Shown: positions 18,892 to 27,693 of the stretch, piece by piece | How the letters are laid out: each line of letters opens with the position of its first letter | Numbering within the stretch: the first letter of the stretch is position 1 | NCBI RefSeq assembly: GCF_000753715.1 | Contig: NZ_JPER01000001.1 | Location: 372,001-436,000 of the forward strand | Origin: Pseudidiomarina salinarum | GTDB lineage: Bacteria; Pseudomonadota; Gammaproteobacteria; Enterobacterales; Alteromonadaceae | Direction of reading: 5' to 3' | DNA: 64,000 bases | Notes under the pieces: generated by a model | What the model was told of the DNA's origin: nothing | The model's database searches: none | Seen by the model: only the letters and a program-made list of their open reading frames with translations | Translations under genes and position numbers: made by a program

Positions 18892-20180
18892 TGGGCGCAG
18901 CGGTTACTCCTCCTGACCAGTCAGCCGGGCTTGATGCCTGGCTGGACTATCTTGAACACCTTCACCACAAACCTATCGAACTCGGCCTGGATCGCATCAG
19001 ACTGGTGGCCGAACGGCTGCAGCTGACGGCAACGGATGCCAAAGTGATTACCGTGGCTGGTACCAATGGCAAAGGCTCGACCGTGCGTTATCTGGAGACC
19101 ATTTTGCGTGCTGATGGCTATCGCACCGGGGTGTATATCTCACCCCACCTGCAGCGCTACCAGGAACGGGTACGGGTTGGGGGCGAGGAGCTTTCAGCTG
19201 AACGTCATGTCGCCGCGTTTGCGGCAATTGAGGCGGCGCGGGGCGATGTATCCCTGACTTACTTTGAATTTGGCACCCTGGCTGCCTTCTGGTTGCTGAA
19301 ACAGCAGCAGCTGGATGTCTGGATACTTGAAGTAGGGCTGGGCGGACGGCTGGACGCGGTCAATATCCTCGATGCCGATGTTGGCGTACTCACCAGCGTG
19401 GGTATCGATCATATTGGTTTTCTTGGCCCGGATCGCACCGGTATTGCCCGCGAAAAAGCAGGCATTTTCCGCTCTGGCAGACCCTCGGTGTGCGGCGAAC
19501 CGGACTTCCCTGAACCGGTGCGTACTGAACTGCAGCAGCGCGGTATTGAACTGCAGCGGGTGGGGTTTGAATTTGATTATGGGATGAACGAAGCCGGCGA
19601 CTGGTTCTGGCGCGACCAGAATCAGCAGATGAACGCGTTACCGTTGCCACAACTGCCCCTGCCAAATGCTGCAACGGCGCTGGCGGCCCTGACACAGTTA
19701 TCCCTGCCGGTAAGTCGCGAGGCTATTGATGAGGGGCTGAGTCGCGCCCGGGAGCCTGGCCGTCTGCAGTTGTTACCGGGCGAACCCGCTACGCTGCTCG
19801 ATGTGGCGCATAATCCTCATGCAGCAAAATACCTGGCCAGTTACCTGCTGGCACGCTTTCCGTACCGGCCTGTGTACGCCGTAGTTGGCATGCTGAATGA
19901 TAAAGATATTGCCGGCACGCTGGCGGAACTGGCTGGTGTTGTAAGCCGCTGGTATTTTGCTGATTTACACGAGCCACGCGGGGCCCGTGCCGGCGAATTA
20001 AAGCAGGCGCTCAGCGCAGACGCAACGGCTGCCAGTCAGGAATTTGGTACAGTAACAGACGCCTATGAGGCGGCCTGCCAGCAAGCGCTGGCGGCAACTT
20101 CTGAGGGCACCACGAACGGGCCTCTGGTATTGGTGTGCGGCTCGTTTTACACTGTCGGTAAAATCGGCACGGAGCAATAA
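18891..20180 (+). CDS. folC: Bifunctional folylpolyglutamate synthase/dihydrofolate synthase
   Basis: A 429-residue Mur-ligase-fold enzyme adding glutamate to dihydropteroate and to reduced folates. The P-loop is TVAGTNGKGSTVRYLE (about 55-70). The Mg/substrate region reads LEVGLGGRLDAVN, followed by TSVGIDHIGFLG. The C-terminal domain contains DVAHNPHAAKYLASYL. It starts one base into the accD stop, and dedD follows after one base. Folate synthesis thus sits in the same transcript as accD and purF. Confidence 0.95.
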   Translation: MGAAVTPPDQSAGLDAWLDYLEHLHHKPIELGLDRIRLVAERLQLTATDAKVITVAGTNGKGSTVRYLETILRADGYRTGVYISPHLQRYQERVRVGGEELSAERHVAAFAAIEAARGDVSLTYFEFGTLAAFWLLKQQQLDVWILEVGLGGRLDAVNILDADVGVLTSVGIDHIGFLGPDRTGIAREKAGIFRSGRPSVCGEPDFPEPVRTELQQRGIELQRVGFEFDYGMNEAGDWFWRDQNQQMNALPLPQLPLPNAATALAALTQLSLPVSREAIDEGLSRAREPGRLQLLPGEPATLLDVAHNPHAAKYLASYLLARFPYRPVYAVVGMLNDKDIAGTLAELAGVVSRWYFADLHEPRGARAGELKQALSADATAASQEFGTVTDAYEAACQQALAATSEGTTNGPLVLVCGSFYTVGKIGTEQ

Positions 20181-20181
20181 G

Positions 20182-20733
20182 ATGGCATCGCAATTACAGA
20201 ACCGACTGGTGGGAAGCGTCATTCTAATCGCGCTGGCGGTGATCATTTTACCGGAACTCCTGGACGGCAAGCAGGTTCAGAACCAGGAAGAGTTTGAAAC
20301 CATACCCTTGCAGCCACAGGTTGAGGTCGCTGAAATCCCGGTGAAAACGATCGCTGAAGATAACAAGCTGACGCAGCAGAGTGATGACGCGGACAGCGAT
20401 CTCCAGGTAACCGCTGATGACGCACCGGCGCTGGATTCCGATGCTAGTGGTGATGCGAACGAGCCCGCCGCGCCCGCCGGTACCTCACTTAAAGATGCCG
20501 GTTGGGTTATACAGCTGGGCGTGTTCCGCAATCAGCAGTCGGTAGATACCTTAATTGAAAGACTGCGGCAGCGTGGCTATCGCGCCTATCGGGAACAAGT
20601 CAGTATTAATGGCGACGATCTCACTAAACTCATGGTTGGCCCCGCCCTCACTCAGGAAGAGCTGGAACGCCAGTTACCGGAGCTGAATAAACTGGTCGGC
20701 GCCGAAGGCCGGATTATCCGTTTTACCCCCTGA
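20182..20733 (+). CDS. dedD: DedD-like SPOR domain protein
   Basis: A 183-residue inner-membrane cell-division protein. One N-terminal transmembrane helix (LVGSVILIALAVIILPELL, about residues 9-27) is followed by an acidic linker. A C-terminal SPOR domain (about 105-183: WVIQLGVFRNQQSVDTLIERL ... KLMVGPALTQEELERQLPEL) binds denuded glycan strands at the septum. ATG 20182 sits one base after the folC stop; a longer frame from 20065 overlaps folC and has no support. The order folC-dedD-cvpA-purF is that of E. coli. Confidence 0.92.
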   Translation: MASQLQNRLVGSVILIALAVIILPELLDGKQVQNQEEFETIPLQPQVEVAEIPVKTIAEDNKLTQQSDDADSDLQVTADDAPALDSDASGDANEPAAPAGTSLKDAGWVIQLGVFRNQQSVDTLIERLRQRGYRAYREQVSINGDDLTKLMVGPALTQEELERQLPELNKLVGAEGRIIRFTP

Positions 20734-20824
20734 TGGCGATCAAAACGACGATTAAAAAGTAGCGTATTCCATCGTCATTTCTGCTACACTTCGCGCGTTC
20801 TGAATCTGCCTTAGGAATCCCATT

Positions 20825-21316
20825 ATGGTCTGGGTTGATTATGCTATTTTGATTGTGATCGCGTTCTCTACGCTGGTCAGTCTGACGCGCGGTTTTGTGC
20901 GTGAAGCCATGTCGCTGGCAGTCTGGATTGCGGCTTTTCTGATCGCCAGTTTCTATTATGAAGACCTGGCTGCCTGGTTTACCCGTCTTGATGATCCCAT
21001 GGTCCGTAACGCGGCCGCTATTCTGGCACTATTTATCGCCACCCTGATTGTGGGTGCGGTGGTGAACTATGTGCTGGGGCAACTGGTTGATAAAACCGGG
21101 CTGACTGGCACTGATCGTGTGCTCGGTGGCGTATTCGGCGCATTACGCGGCGTATTGATCGTCAGCGCATTATTATTCTTTATGGATTCATTTACCGCGC
21201 TGGCAAGCAGCGACTGGTGGGTGAACTCTACGCTGATCCCGCATTTCGGTATTTTTATTCAGTGGTTTTTTGAGTATCTGGAGCAAACGTCAAGTTTTCT
21301 TCCTAAACAAGTGTAA
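20825..21316 (+). CDS. cvpA: CvpA family membrane protein
   Basis: A 163-residue inner-membrane protein named for its role in colicin V production in E. coli; its exact biochemical role is unclear. Four hydrophobic helices are visible (about 5-25, 28-47, 62-83, 102-121), with the conserved DYAILIVIAFSTLVSLTRGFVREA at the start and TGTDRVLGGVFGALRG before the last helix. AGGAAT (20814-20819) serves as ribosome site. It is immediately upstream of purF as in enterics. I see no clear PurR box in the 91 bp before it. Confidence 0.93.
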   Translation: MVWVDYAILIVIAFSTLVSLTRGFVREAMSLAVWIAAFLIASFYYEDLAAWFTRLDDPMVRNAAAILALFIATLIVGAVVNYVLGQLVDKTGLTGTDRVLGGVFGALRGVLIVSALLFFMDSFTALASSDWWVNSTLIPHFGIFIQWFFEYLEQTSSFLPKQV

Positions 21317-21331
21317 CGAGGTTGTTCAGGC

Positions 21332-22852
21332 ATGTGTGGCATTGTAGGTATAGTCGGTAAGGATCCAGTTAATCAGGCGTTGTACGATAGCCTGACGATG
21401 TTACAGCATCGGGGACAAGATGCCGCTGGCATCATGACAGTTCATAACAACACGCTGCGTTTGCGTAAAGCCAACGGTTTGGTGCGTGATGTATTTCATA
21501 CCCGGCATATGCATCGTTTAGCTGGCCATGTCGGCATCGGCCATGTGCGTTATCCGACTGCCGGAAGCTCCAGTTCAGCTGAAGCCCAGCCGTTTTACGT
21601 CAACTCGCCGTTTGGTATAGCCTTGTCGCACAACGGCAATCTGACCAACGCAGCGGAACTGCACGAACGCTTGTTTGATTCAGCGCGGCGCCACATCAAT
21701 ACCACTTCCGATTCAGAGATTCTGCTGAACATTCTGGCGCACGAACTCTACCAGCAAAATAGTCTGAGTCTGTCGGCGGATGACGTATTTGCCACAGTAA
21801 GCCGGGTGCATCGTAAAATTCGCGGCGCCTATGCGGTGGTCGCGATGATTATCGGCCACGGCATGCTGGCATTCCGGGACCCCTGGGGTATCCGGCCGCT
21901 GGTGCTGGGGCAACGCGAAACCGCTAAAGGTAATGAGTATATTGTGGCCTCGGAAAGCGTGGCGATTGACGGTACCGGCTTTAAATATATCCGCGATATC
22001 GAGCCGGGCGAAGCCATTTATATTTCTGAAGACGGTGAGCTGTTTTCACGTCAGTGCGCCGATAATCCCCAGCATTGCCCCTGCATTTTTGAATACGTCT
22101 ATTTCGCCCGGCCAGACTCCTTTATCGATAAGATTTCGGTGTATGCGTCACGCGTGAATATGGGCCGCAAGCTGGGCGAAAAAATTAAGCGTGACTACGC
22201 CCATCTGGACATCGACGTGGTGATCCCGATCCCTGAGACCAGTTGCGACATCGCGCTGGAAATGGCGAACGTGCTGAATCTTCCGTATCGTCAGGGGTTT
22301 GTGAAAAACCGCTACATTGGCCGTACCTTTATTATGCCTGGCCAGACCCAGCGCCGGAAATCCGTGCGGCGTAAGCTGAACGCGATTGGTGCTGAGTTCC
22401 GGGGTAAGAACGTGCTGCTGGTCGATGATTCGATTGTTCGCGGCACCACCTCAGAGCAAATTATTGAGATGGCCCGCGAAGCCGGTGCCAAGAAAGTTTA
22501 CTTTGCCTCAGCGGCCCCGGAAATCCGGTTCCCGAATGTGTACGGTATTGATATGCCAAGCGCCAATGAGTTGATTGGACATGGTCGTGAAGCGGACGAA
22601 ATCAATGCGTTAATCAAGGCTGATGGCCTGATTTATCAGGAACTGGATGACTTGATTGCCGCCGTGCGGGAAGAGAATCCTTCAATCCAGCGTTTTGAAA
22701 CCTCGGTATTCAGCGGTGAATACATCACCGGCGATATCGATCAGAGCTATCTGGATCGGCTGGATGCGGCGCGCAATGACATCGCCCGTTCAGGGGATGC
22801 CAGTAGCGAAGACGCGAACCTGGAAATGCACAACGAAAGCGATGACGACTAG
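21332..22852 (+). CDS. purF: Amidophosphoribosyltransferase
   Basis: A 506-residue enzyme for the first committed step of purine synthesis, PRPP plus glutamine to phosphoribosylamine. The class II glutaminase domain begins with MCGIVGIVG, Cys2 being the nucleophile after Met removal, followed by [10 protein letters not shown] and GHVRYPTAG. The phosphoribosyltransferase half carries the PRPP loop [16 protein letters not shown] (about 367-382). Full length. It is the last gene of the accD-folC-dedD-cvpA-purF string and faces astB. Confidence 0.97.
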   Translation: MCGIVGIVGKDPVNQALYDSLTMLQHRGQDAAGIMTVHNNTLRLRKANGLVRDVFHTRHMHRLAGHVGIGHVRYPTAGSSSSAEAQPFYVNSPFGIALSHNGNLTNAAELHERLFDSARRHINTTSDSEILLNILAHELYQQNSLSLSADDVFATVSRVHRKIRGAYAVVAMIIGHGMLAFRDPWGIRPLVLGQRETAKGNEYIVASESVAIDGTGFKYIRDIEPGEAIYISEDGELFSRQCADNPQHCPCIFEYVYFARPDSFIDKISVYASRVNMGRKLGEKIKRDYAHLDIDVVIPIPETSCDIALEMANVLNLPYRQGFVKNRYIGRTFIMPGQTQRRKSVRRKLNAIGAEFRGKNVLLVDDSIVRGTTSEQIIEMAREAGAKKVYFASAAPEIRFPNVYGIDMPSANELIGHGREADEINALIKADGLIYQELDDLIAAVREENPSIQRFETSVFSGEYITGDIDQSYLDRLDAARNDIARSGDASSEDANLEMHNESDDD

Positions 22853-22859
22853 TCATCGC
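22839..22859 (+). terminator. Hairpin over the purF stop codon
   Basis: GCGATGAC-GACTA-GTCATCGC forms an 8-bp stem that includes the purF stop. A T5 run lies only about 14 bases further on, so terminator function is uncertain. Confidence 0.3.
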
Positions 22860-22904
22860 GATCGTTGCGGACTTTTTCAGTGTTGCTCAGTTTTGATCTG
22901 TAAG

Positions 22905-24248
22905 TTACAGCTGGAACTTATAAACCGATCCCAGCTTCAGGATCTGCGTTAACTCATCAAGGGCTGTGCGTGACTCCTCCAGTAACTGCGGGTCACGTAA
23001 GTCATCGACACTCAGTTCATCCCGGTAATTACTGTCGACCCACTGGTTTAAGCGGCTAAACAGCACCTCATCAAGAATCACTGCCGGGTTGACCGCTGCC
23101 AGCTCCTCATCGGTCAGAGCGACGCGCAGGCGCAGACAAGCCGGGCCGCCGCCATTGCGCATGCTTTGTTTCACATCAAAATAATGCACCTGCCGGATCG
23201 GCGTGTCGCGGGTTACCAGATCAGCGAGGTAGGCACTGACGCGTTCGTTTTCCTGACATTCGGTAGGCGCGATAATCACCATAGTGCCGTCTGGCAGGCT
23301 GATCAGCTGGGTATTAAACAAGTACGTCTGTACCGCATCGGCGACGGACACTTCGCTGTCTTTGACTTCAATGAAATGCACGGGCTGGTCACCGAATTTC
23401 CGCTGAATCTCACGCTTTTTCGCTTCGGTATCCAGAAATGCCTGCTCGTGGTAAAACAGCACGTTTCTATTACCGACGGCAATCACATCGTTGTGAAATA
23501 CGCCCTGATCAATCACGCCCGGGTTCTGCTGGATGAAAATCGTATTCTCTTCAGACAGCCCGTGCAGGCGGGCGATGGCCGCGGACGCTTCAAAGGTCTG
23601 GCGGGCCGGATAGCGGGTCGGTGCCGGCTTGCTGCTGTCAAAGGCGTAACGGCCAAAGGTAAAGAGTTCAATGCCGGCATGGCCGTATTCGTTGCACAGG
23701 CGGGTATGGTTGGCAGCGCCTTCGTCACCAAAGTGTTCATTGTCAGGTAAATGCAGGTGATGGGCAAAATAGCGCGGGTTCGCGAACATCGCCTGCAGGA
23801 TGCGACCACTGGTGGCCGGCTCCAGTGAGCGGTGGTACTTATTGGTCAGGTTGGCCGGCGTAAAATGAACTTTCCCGTCGGCCGTATCCGCACCCGGTGA
23901 CACGGTAGCAGCGTTGGCTGTCCACATGCTCGATGCTGAGCAGACGGCCTGGAAGATTGCCGGGGCCGTACGAGCCGCCGCAGCCAGTACTTCACCGTCG
24001 GTGCCGGTAAAGCCTAAGCGACGCAGCGCGAACACGTCAGGGCGCTCTTGTGGGGCTAATACGCCCTGTACCATGCCCATGTCATGCAGCGCTTTCATTT
24101 TTTCCAGGCCCTGGCGCGCGGCGGAACGCGGACTGGACACCGCGCGGGCATTACTCAGTGAAGCGACGTTACCAAAAGATAAGCCGGCGTAATTATGGGT
24201 CGGGCCGACCAGGCCGTCGAAGTTAGCTTCCAGGTGCTTAATGCTCAC
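22905..24248 (-). CDS. astB: N-succinylarginine dihydrolase
   Basis: A 447-residue enzyme of the arginine succinyltransferase (AST) pathway, converting succinylarginine to succinylornithine, two ammonia and CO2. It starts with the conserved [19 protein letters not shown], and the active-site Cys region [12 protein letters not shown] is near residue 360. GTG 24248 is preferred because GGAGG lies five bases upstream and the length then equals that of E. coli AstB; a second GTG at 24260 has no such site. No other ast gene is adjacent, so the pathway is split in this genome if complete. A TATAAT -10 box (24289-24294) lies upstream. Confidence 0.95.
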   Translation of the reverse strand: MSIKHLEANFDGLVGPTHNYAGLSFGNVASLSNARAVSSPRSAARQGLEKMKALHDMGMVQGVLAPQERPDVFALRRLGFTGTDGEVLAAAARTAPAIFQAVCSASSMWTANAATVSPGADTADGKVHFTPANLTNKYHRSLEPATSGRILQAMFANPRYFAHHLHLPDNEHFGDEGAANHTRLCNEYGHAGIELFTFGRYAFDSSKPAPTRYPARQTFEASAAIARLHGLSEENTIFIQQNPGVIDQGVFHNDVIAVGNRNVLFYHEQAFLDTEAKKREIQRKFGDQPVHFIEVKDSEVSVADAVQTYLFNTQLISLPDGTMVIIAPTECQENERVSAYLADLVTRDTPIRQVHYFDVKQSMRNGGGPACLRLRVALTDEELAAVNPAVILDEVLFSRLNQWVDSNYRDELSVDDLRDPQLLEESRTALDELTQILKLGSVYKFQL

Positions 24249-24282
24249 TGATTCCTCCACTGCGGTTGCAAGTATTTATTTC

Positions 24283-24320
24283 GCGGCTATTATACGCACA
24301 AAGTTGGTTCAGGTGTAAGG
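24283..24320 (-). promoter_or_regulatory. astB promoter region
   Basis: On the minus strand GCGTATAAT gives a consensus -10 (24289-24294). No convincing -35 or ArgR box was found. Confidence 0.4.
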
Positions 24321-24398
24321 CTATCAGTTCAGATACAGAGCGGCCTGTAGCGACATGACCCGGGATTCTGCATGGATATCGCGGGAGTACGAATTTTT

Positions 24399-24482
24399 AT
24401 GATTTTTGAATTGGACGGTTGTGAAGTAGCTACAGAACAGATATATCTAAAAAAAGAAACCCTGAATTTAACTACGATATAG
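24399..24482 (+). CDS. Possible 27-residue leader ORF before topA
   Basis: ATG 24399 to TAG 24482 encodes a short peptide beginning [13 protein letters not shown]. It ends eight bases before the topA ATG. GGGAG lies about 12 bases upstream of its ATG, a loose ribosome site. A candidate topA promoter (24419-24447) lies inside it, so it is either a short regulatory ORF read from an upstream promoter or chance. No homologue recognised. Confidence 0.2.
   Translation: MIFELDGCEVATEQIYLKKETLNLTTI
24419..24447 (+). promoter_or_regulatory. Candidate topA promoter
   Basis: TTGTGA (24419-24424), 17 bp spacer, TATATC (24442-24447); the start would be about 36 bases before the topA ATG. Confidence 0.45.
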
Positions 24483-24490
24483 AGAGTCGC

Positions 24491-27175
24491 ATGGCAAAAG
24501 CTCTGGTTATTGTTGAGTCGCCCGCAAAAGCGAAGACAATTAATAAATATCTCGGAAATGATTATATCGTCAAATCCAGTATCGGCCACGTCCGTGACCT
24601 GCCGACCCGCTCGACGGCTACGATAAAAGCCAAGCCCCCGGCGGAAGTCCGCAAAATGTCGCCGGAGAAAAAAGAGGCCTACCGGCAGGAGCGCGAATTA
24701 AAGAAGCTGGTCGCGCGCATGGGCATTGACCCTGAGCATAACTGGCGCGCTGAATATGAAGTGCTGCCCGGCAAAGAGAAAGTGGTTAATGAACTGAAGA
24801 AGCTGGCCAGTAAAGCTGATGCTATTTATCTGGCAACGGATTTGGACCGCGAGGGAGAGGCGATTGCCTGGCACTTGCGGGAACTCATTGGCGGTGACGA
24901 TAGCCGGTTTCACCGGGTAGTATTCAACGAAATTACGAAAAACGCCATACAGGATGCATTCTCCCGGCCCTCATCGCTGAATATCGACCGGGTGAACGCT
25001 CAGCAGACCCGCCGCTTCCTCGATCGGGTGGTTGGCTTTATGGTATCGCCGTTGTTATGGAAGAAAATTGCCCGGGGCCTCTCGGCCGGCCGGGTGCAAT
25101 CCGTAGCAGTGCGACTGGTGGTCGAGCGCGAACGTGAAATTAAGGCTTTTGTTCCGGAAGAGTTCTGGGATATCTATGCTGATTTAAATACCGCTACTAA
25201 AGCTGCCCTGCGCATGCAGGTGCAGAAGCACCAGGGTAAGACCTTTAAAGCAACCGACAAAGAAGCTGCAGATAAAGCCGTTGGTGCGCTGAAAAACGCT
25301 GATTACACTGTGATTGAGCGTGAAGATAAGCCCACCAGCAGCCGGCCGTCGGCGCCATTTATTACCTCGACGCTGCAGCAGGCTGCCAGTACCCGCTTAG
25401 GTTTTGGCGTGAAAAAAACCATGATGATGGCCCAGCGACTTTATGAAGCCGGCCACATTACCTACATGCGTACCGATTCAACCAACCTGAGTCAGGATGC
25501 AGTCGCGGCCTGTCGCGACTACATCGGCAAGCAGTTCGGTAAGGATTACCTGCCACCGAAACCTATGATGTATGGCTCCAAGCAGGGCGCGCAGGAAGCT
25601 CATGAAGCTATCCGTCCGTCTGAAGTGAAGGTGAAATCAGAGCAGCTGCGGGATATGGAACGTGACGCCCAGCGTTTGTATGAGCTGATCTGGCGCCAGT
25701 TTGTGGCCTGCCAGATGACGCCGGCCCAGTATGACGCCACCACCATTACGGTGCAGGCGGGCGATTACGAACTGAAAGCCCGTGGTCGGGTATTACGCTT
25801 TGCCGGGTGGACCAAAGTCCAGCCGCCGGCGGGTGCAAAAAATGCCGAAGATGCGACCCTGCCGGATGTGCGCAAAGGCGAGCCGCTGGAATTACTGAAA
25901 CTGGATCCACAACAGCACTTTACCAAACCACCGGCCCGGTTCGGCGAAGCGTCGCTGGTTAAAGAGCTGGAAAAACGCGGTATTGGCCGGCCTTCCACTT
26001 ATGCATCCATTATTTCGACCATTCAGGAACGCGGTTATGTGCGGGTCGAGAGTCGGCGTTTCTATGCCGAAAAAATGGGCGAGATTGTGAATGACCGGCT
26101 GATTGAAAACTTCTCTAGGTTGCTGAACTACAACTTCACCGCTGAGATGGAACAGGCGCTGGACGATATCGCCGAAGGTAAGAAGAACTGGAAAGAAACC
26201 CTGGATGCCTTTTATGAAGAGTTCAAGCAGAAGCTGGAACTCGCTGAGCAGCCGCCGGAAGAGGGCGGTATGCGCGGCAATGAAATGGTACTGACCGAGA
26301 TCGATTGCCCGACTTGCGGTCGCAAGATGGGTATCCGTACCGCCAGCACCGGGGTGTTTCTGGGTTGCTCAGGCTATGAGCTGCCCGCTAAGGAACGCTG
26401 CACTCAGACCATCAACCTGTTACCAGGTGACGAAGCTGTCAAGGTAACCGACGAAGATGAGCTGGAAACCGAAGTATTGCGGTCGAAAAAGCGCTGTCCC
26501 GAATGCGGTACGGCGATGGACAGCTATCTGATTGATAAAGAACGCAAGTTGCACGTCTGTGGTAACAATCCAGCCTGCTCCGGGCAGTTGGTAGAAAAAG
26601 GCGAGTTTCGCATTAAAGGGTATGATGGCCCGGTACTGGAATGCGATCGTTGTGGTAGCGAAATGCAGCTGAAAACCGGCCGCTTCGGTAAATATTTTGA
26701 CTGTACCAACAGCGAGTGTAGCAATACCCGCAAGTTGCTGAAAAACGGTCAGCCAGCGCCGCCCAAAGAAGATCCTGTGCCTTTCCCTGAGCTTGAATGC
26801 GAACAGTCAAACGCGCATTTTGTGCTACGTGATGGTGCGTCCGGTATCTTCTTGTCGGCCAATACCTTTCCACGTTCGCGCGAAACCCGGGCGGTTAAGG
26901 TGGCGGAACTGCAGCGGTTTAAAGAGCGCCTGCCGGATAAGTTTCATTATCTTACTGAAGCGCCGGCTACGGATGATGCCGGCAACGAAGCTATTGTCCG
27001 CTACAGCCGCAAGCAGAAAGAGCAGTATGTGATCACCGAGGAAAACGGCAAGCCAACGGGTTGGCAGGCGTTTTATCGTGACGGCCAGTGGCAGGTTTCC
27101 GCAGCTAAGAAAACGGCGAAGAAACCGGCGAAGAAGCCGGCAAAAAAGCCAGCAAAAACAAAGAAAAAGGAATAG
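24491..27175 (+). CDS. topA: DNA topoisomerase I
   Basis: An 894-residue type IA topoisomerase relaxing negative supercoils. The TOPRIM domain starts [19 protein letters not shown] and includes [17 protein letters not shown] with the metal-binding acids. The catalytic Tyr is Y325 in [13 protein letters not shown]. Three Cys4 zinc-ribbon modules follow (CPTCG.., CPECG.., CDRCG.., about 600-750). The protein ends in a basic tail of repeated KKPAKKPAK, as in many gammaproteobacteria. Full length. The pilus operon begins 113 bp downstream without a recognisable terminator between. Confidence 0.97.
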   Translation: MAKALVIVESPAKAKTINKYLGNDYIVKSSIGHVRDLPTRSTATIKAKPPAEVRKMSPEKKEAYRQERELKKLVARMGIDPEHNWRAEYEVLPGKEKVVNELKKLASKADAIYLATDLDREGEAIAWHLRELIGGDDSRFHRVVFNEITKNAIQDAFSRPSSLNIDRVNAQQTRRFLDRVVGFMVSPLLWKKIARGLSAGRVQSVAVRLVVEREREIKAFVPEEFWDIYADLNTATKAALRMQVQKHQGKTFKATDKEAADKAVGALKNADYTVIEREDKPTSSRPSAPFITSTLQQAASTRLGFGVKKTMMMAQRLYEAGHITYMRTDSTNLSQDAVAACRDYIGKQFGKDYLPPKPMMYGSKQGAQEAHEAIRPSEVKVKSEQLRDMERDAQRLYELIWRQFVACQMTPAQYDATTITVQAGDYELKARGRVLRFAGWTKVQPPAGAKNAEDATLPDVRKGEPLELLKLDPQQHFTKPPARFGEASLVKELEKRGIGRPSTYASIISTIQERGYVRVESRRFYAEKMGEIVNDRLIENFSRLLNYNFTAEMEQALDDIAEGKKNWKETLDAFYEEFKQKLELAEQPPEEGGMRGNEMVLTEIDCPTCGRKMGIRTASTGVFLGCSGYELPAKERCTQTINLLPGDEAVKVTDEDELETEVLRSKKRCPECGTAMDSYLIDKERKLHVCGNNPACSGQLVEKGEFRIKGYDGPVLECDRCGSEMQLKTGRFGKYFDCTNSECSNTRKLLKNGQPAPPKEDPVPFPELECEQSNAHFVLRDGASGIFLSANTFPRSRETRAVKVAELQRFKERLPDKFHYLTEAPATDDAGNEAIVRYSRKQKEQYVITEENGKPTGWQAFYRDGQWQVSAAKKTAKKPAKKPAKKPAKTKKKE

Positions 27176-27209
27176 AGGATTAAGCCTACAACATAAGAGG
27201 ATGTTCGCG

Positions 27210-27281
27210 CCTTGTCGGTCACTCAGGCATTCGCTAGAGTGATAAAACATCACCACGGAGGGTGATGGGAATCTGACAAGG
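27210..27281 (+). ncRNA. Predicted three-way-junction leader RNA of the pilus operon
   Basis: Three perfect or near-perfect helices can be drawn. P1 is CCTTGTCGG (27210-27218) with CTGACAAGG (27273-27281), 9 bp including one G-U. P2 is TCACTC (27219-27224) with GAGTGA (27237-27242), extended by GGC/GCU across one A-A mismatch and closed by a 4-base loop. P3 is CATCACC (27248-27254) with GGTGATG (27261-27267) and a 6-base loop. The junction strands are TAAAA and GGAAT. P1 overlaps the Shine-Dalgarno AAGGAGG (27278-27284), so opening P1 could switch translation of the first pilus gene. It lacks the conserved GEMM (c-di-GMP) sequences and a U-run. A thermosensor or unknown riboswitch is possible. 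Confidence 0.5.
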
Positions 27282-27288
27282 AGGTCAC

Positions 27289-27693
27289 ATGGTTAATCAA
27301 CCAGTCCGGGCGCGAGTCCATCTGTTCGCCACTGCAGGCAGTCTGATGTTTGGCTGTTTGTGGTCGGCGGCGGTAACCGCACAGGTAATCTGCCCCCCTT
27401 TTAATTTCAGTGCCGTGGTATCGCCCACGGTTACTGAAGACGTTTCACTGCAGCTAACTGAAGGTTTACTGCAGCCCCAACTCGAAGCCATGCTAGCCCG
27501 CCACTTTCAGATTGATGTGGTGGACTGGCAGGCGTCGCCCCATCATCGCTGGCCCGCGGATTTCCGGTTGCAGGCACCGAGCTGGCCGGAACTGCTCGAG
27601 CGGCTGCTGCGGCCCTATCGGCTGGCCATTACTTTATACCCCAACCGCATGGCGCGTATAGCTTATCAGCCACCGGGCGGAGAAACCCTATGA
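27289..27693 (+). CDS. Small exported TcpQ/PilL-like pilus accessory protein
   Basis: A 134-residue protein, first gene of the pilus operon. The N-terminus has a hydrophobic export signal (about 12-31, ending VTAQ). The rest (LQPQLEAMLARHFQIDVVDW ... SWPELLERLLRPYRLAITLYPNRMARIAY) has the pattern of TcpQ/PilL C-terminal domains: a helix, a W, then a helix followed by a beta hairpin. These domains help the secretin assemble at the outer membrane. The assignment rests on this pattern and on position before the secretin, not on strong identity. ATG 27289 follows AAGGAGG, which pairs into the leader RNA. The stop overlaps the next start (ATGA). Confidence 0.6.
   Translation: MVNQPVRARVHLFATAGSLMFGCLWSAAVTAQVICPPFNFSAVVSPTVTEDVSLQLTEGLLQPQLEAMLARHFQIDVVDWQASPHHRWPADFRLQAPSWPELLERLLRPYRLAITLYPNRMARIAYQPPGGETL

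Noticed and set aside
20734-20824. PurR box before cvpA-purF
   Set aside because: No sequence resembling ACGCAAACGTTTGCGT was found.
27181-27288. c-di-GMP (GEMM-I) riboswitch before the pilus operon
   Set aside because: The element is a three-way junction in a fitting place, but the conserved GEMM core (such as GACGCAAAGCC) is absent, so I describe it only as an unassigned structured leader.
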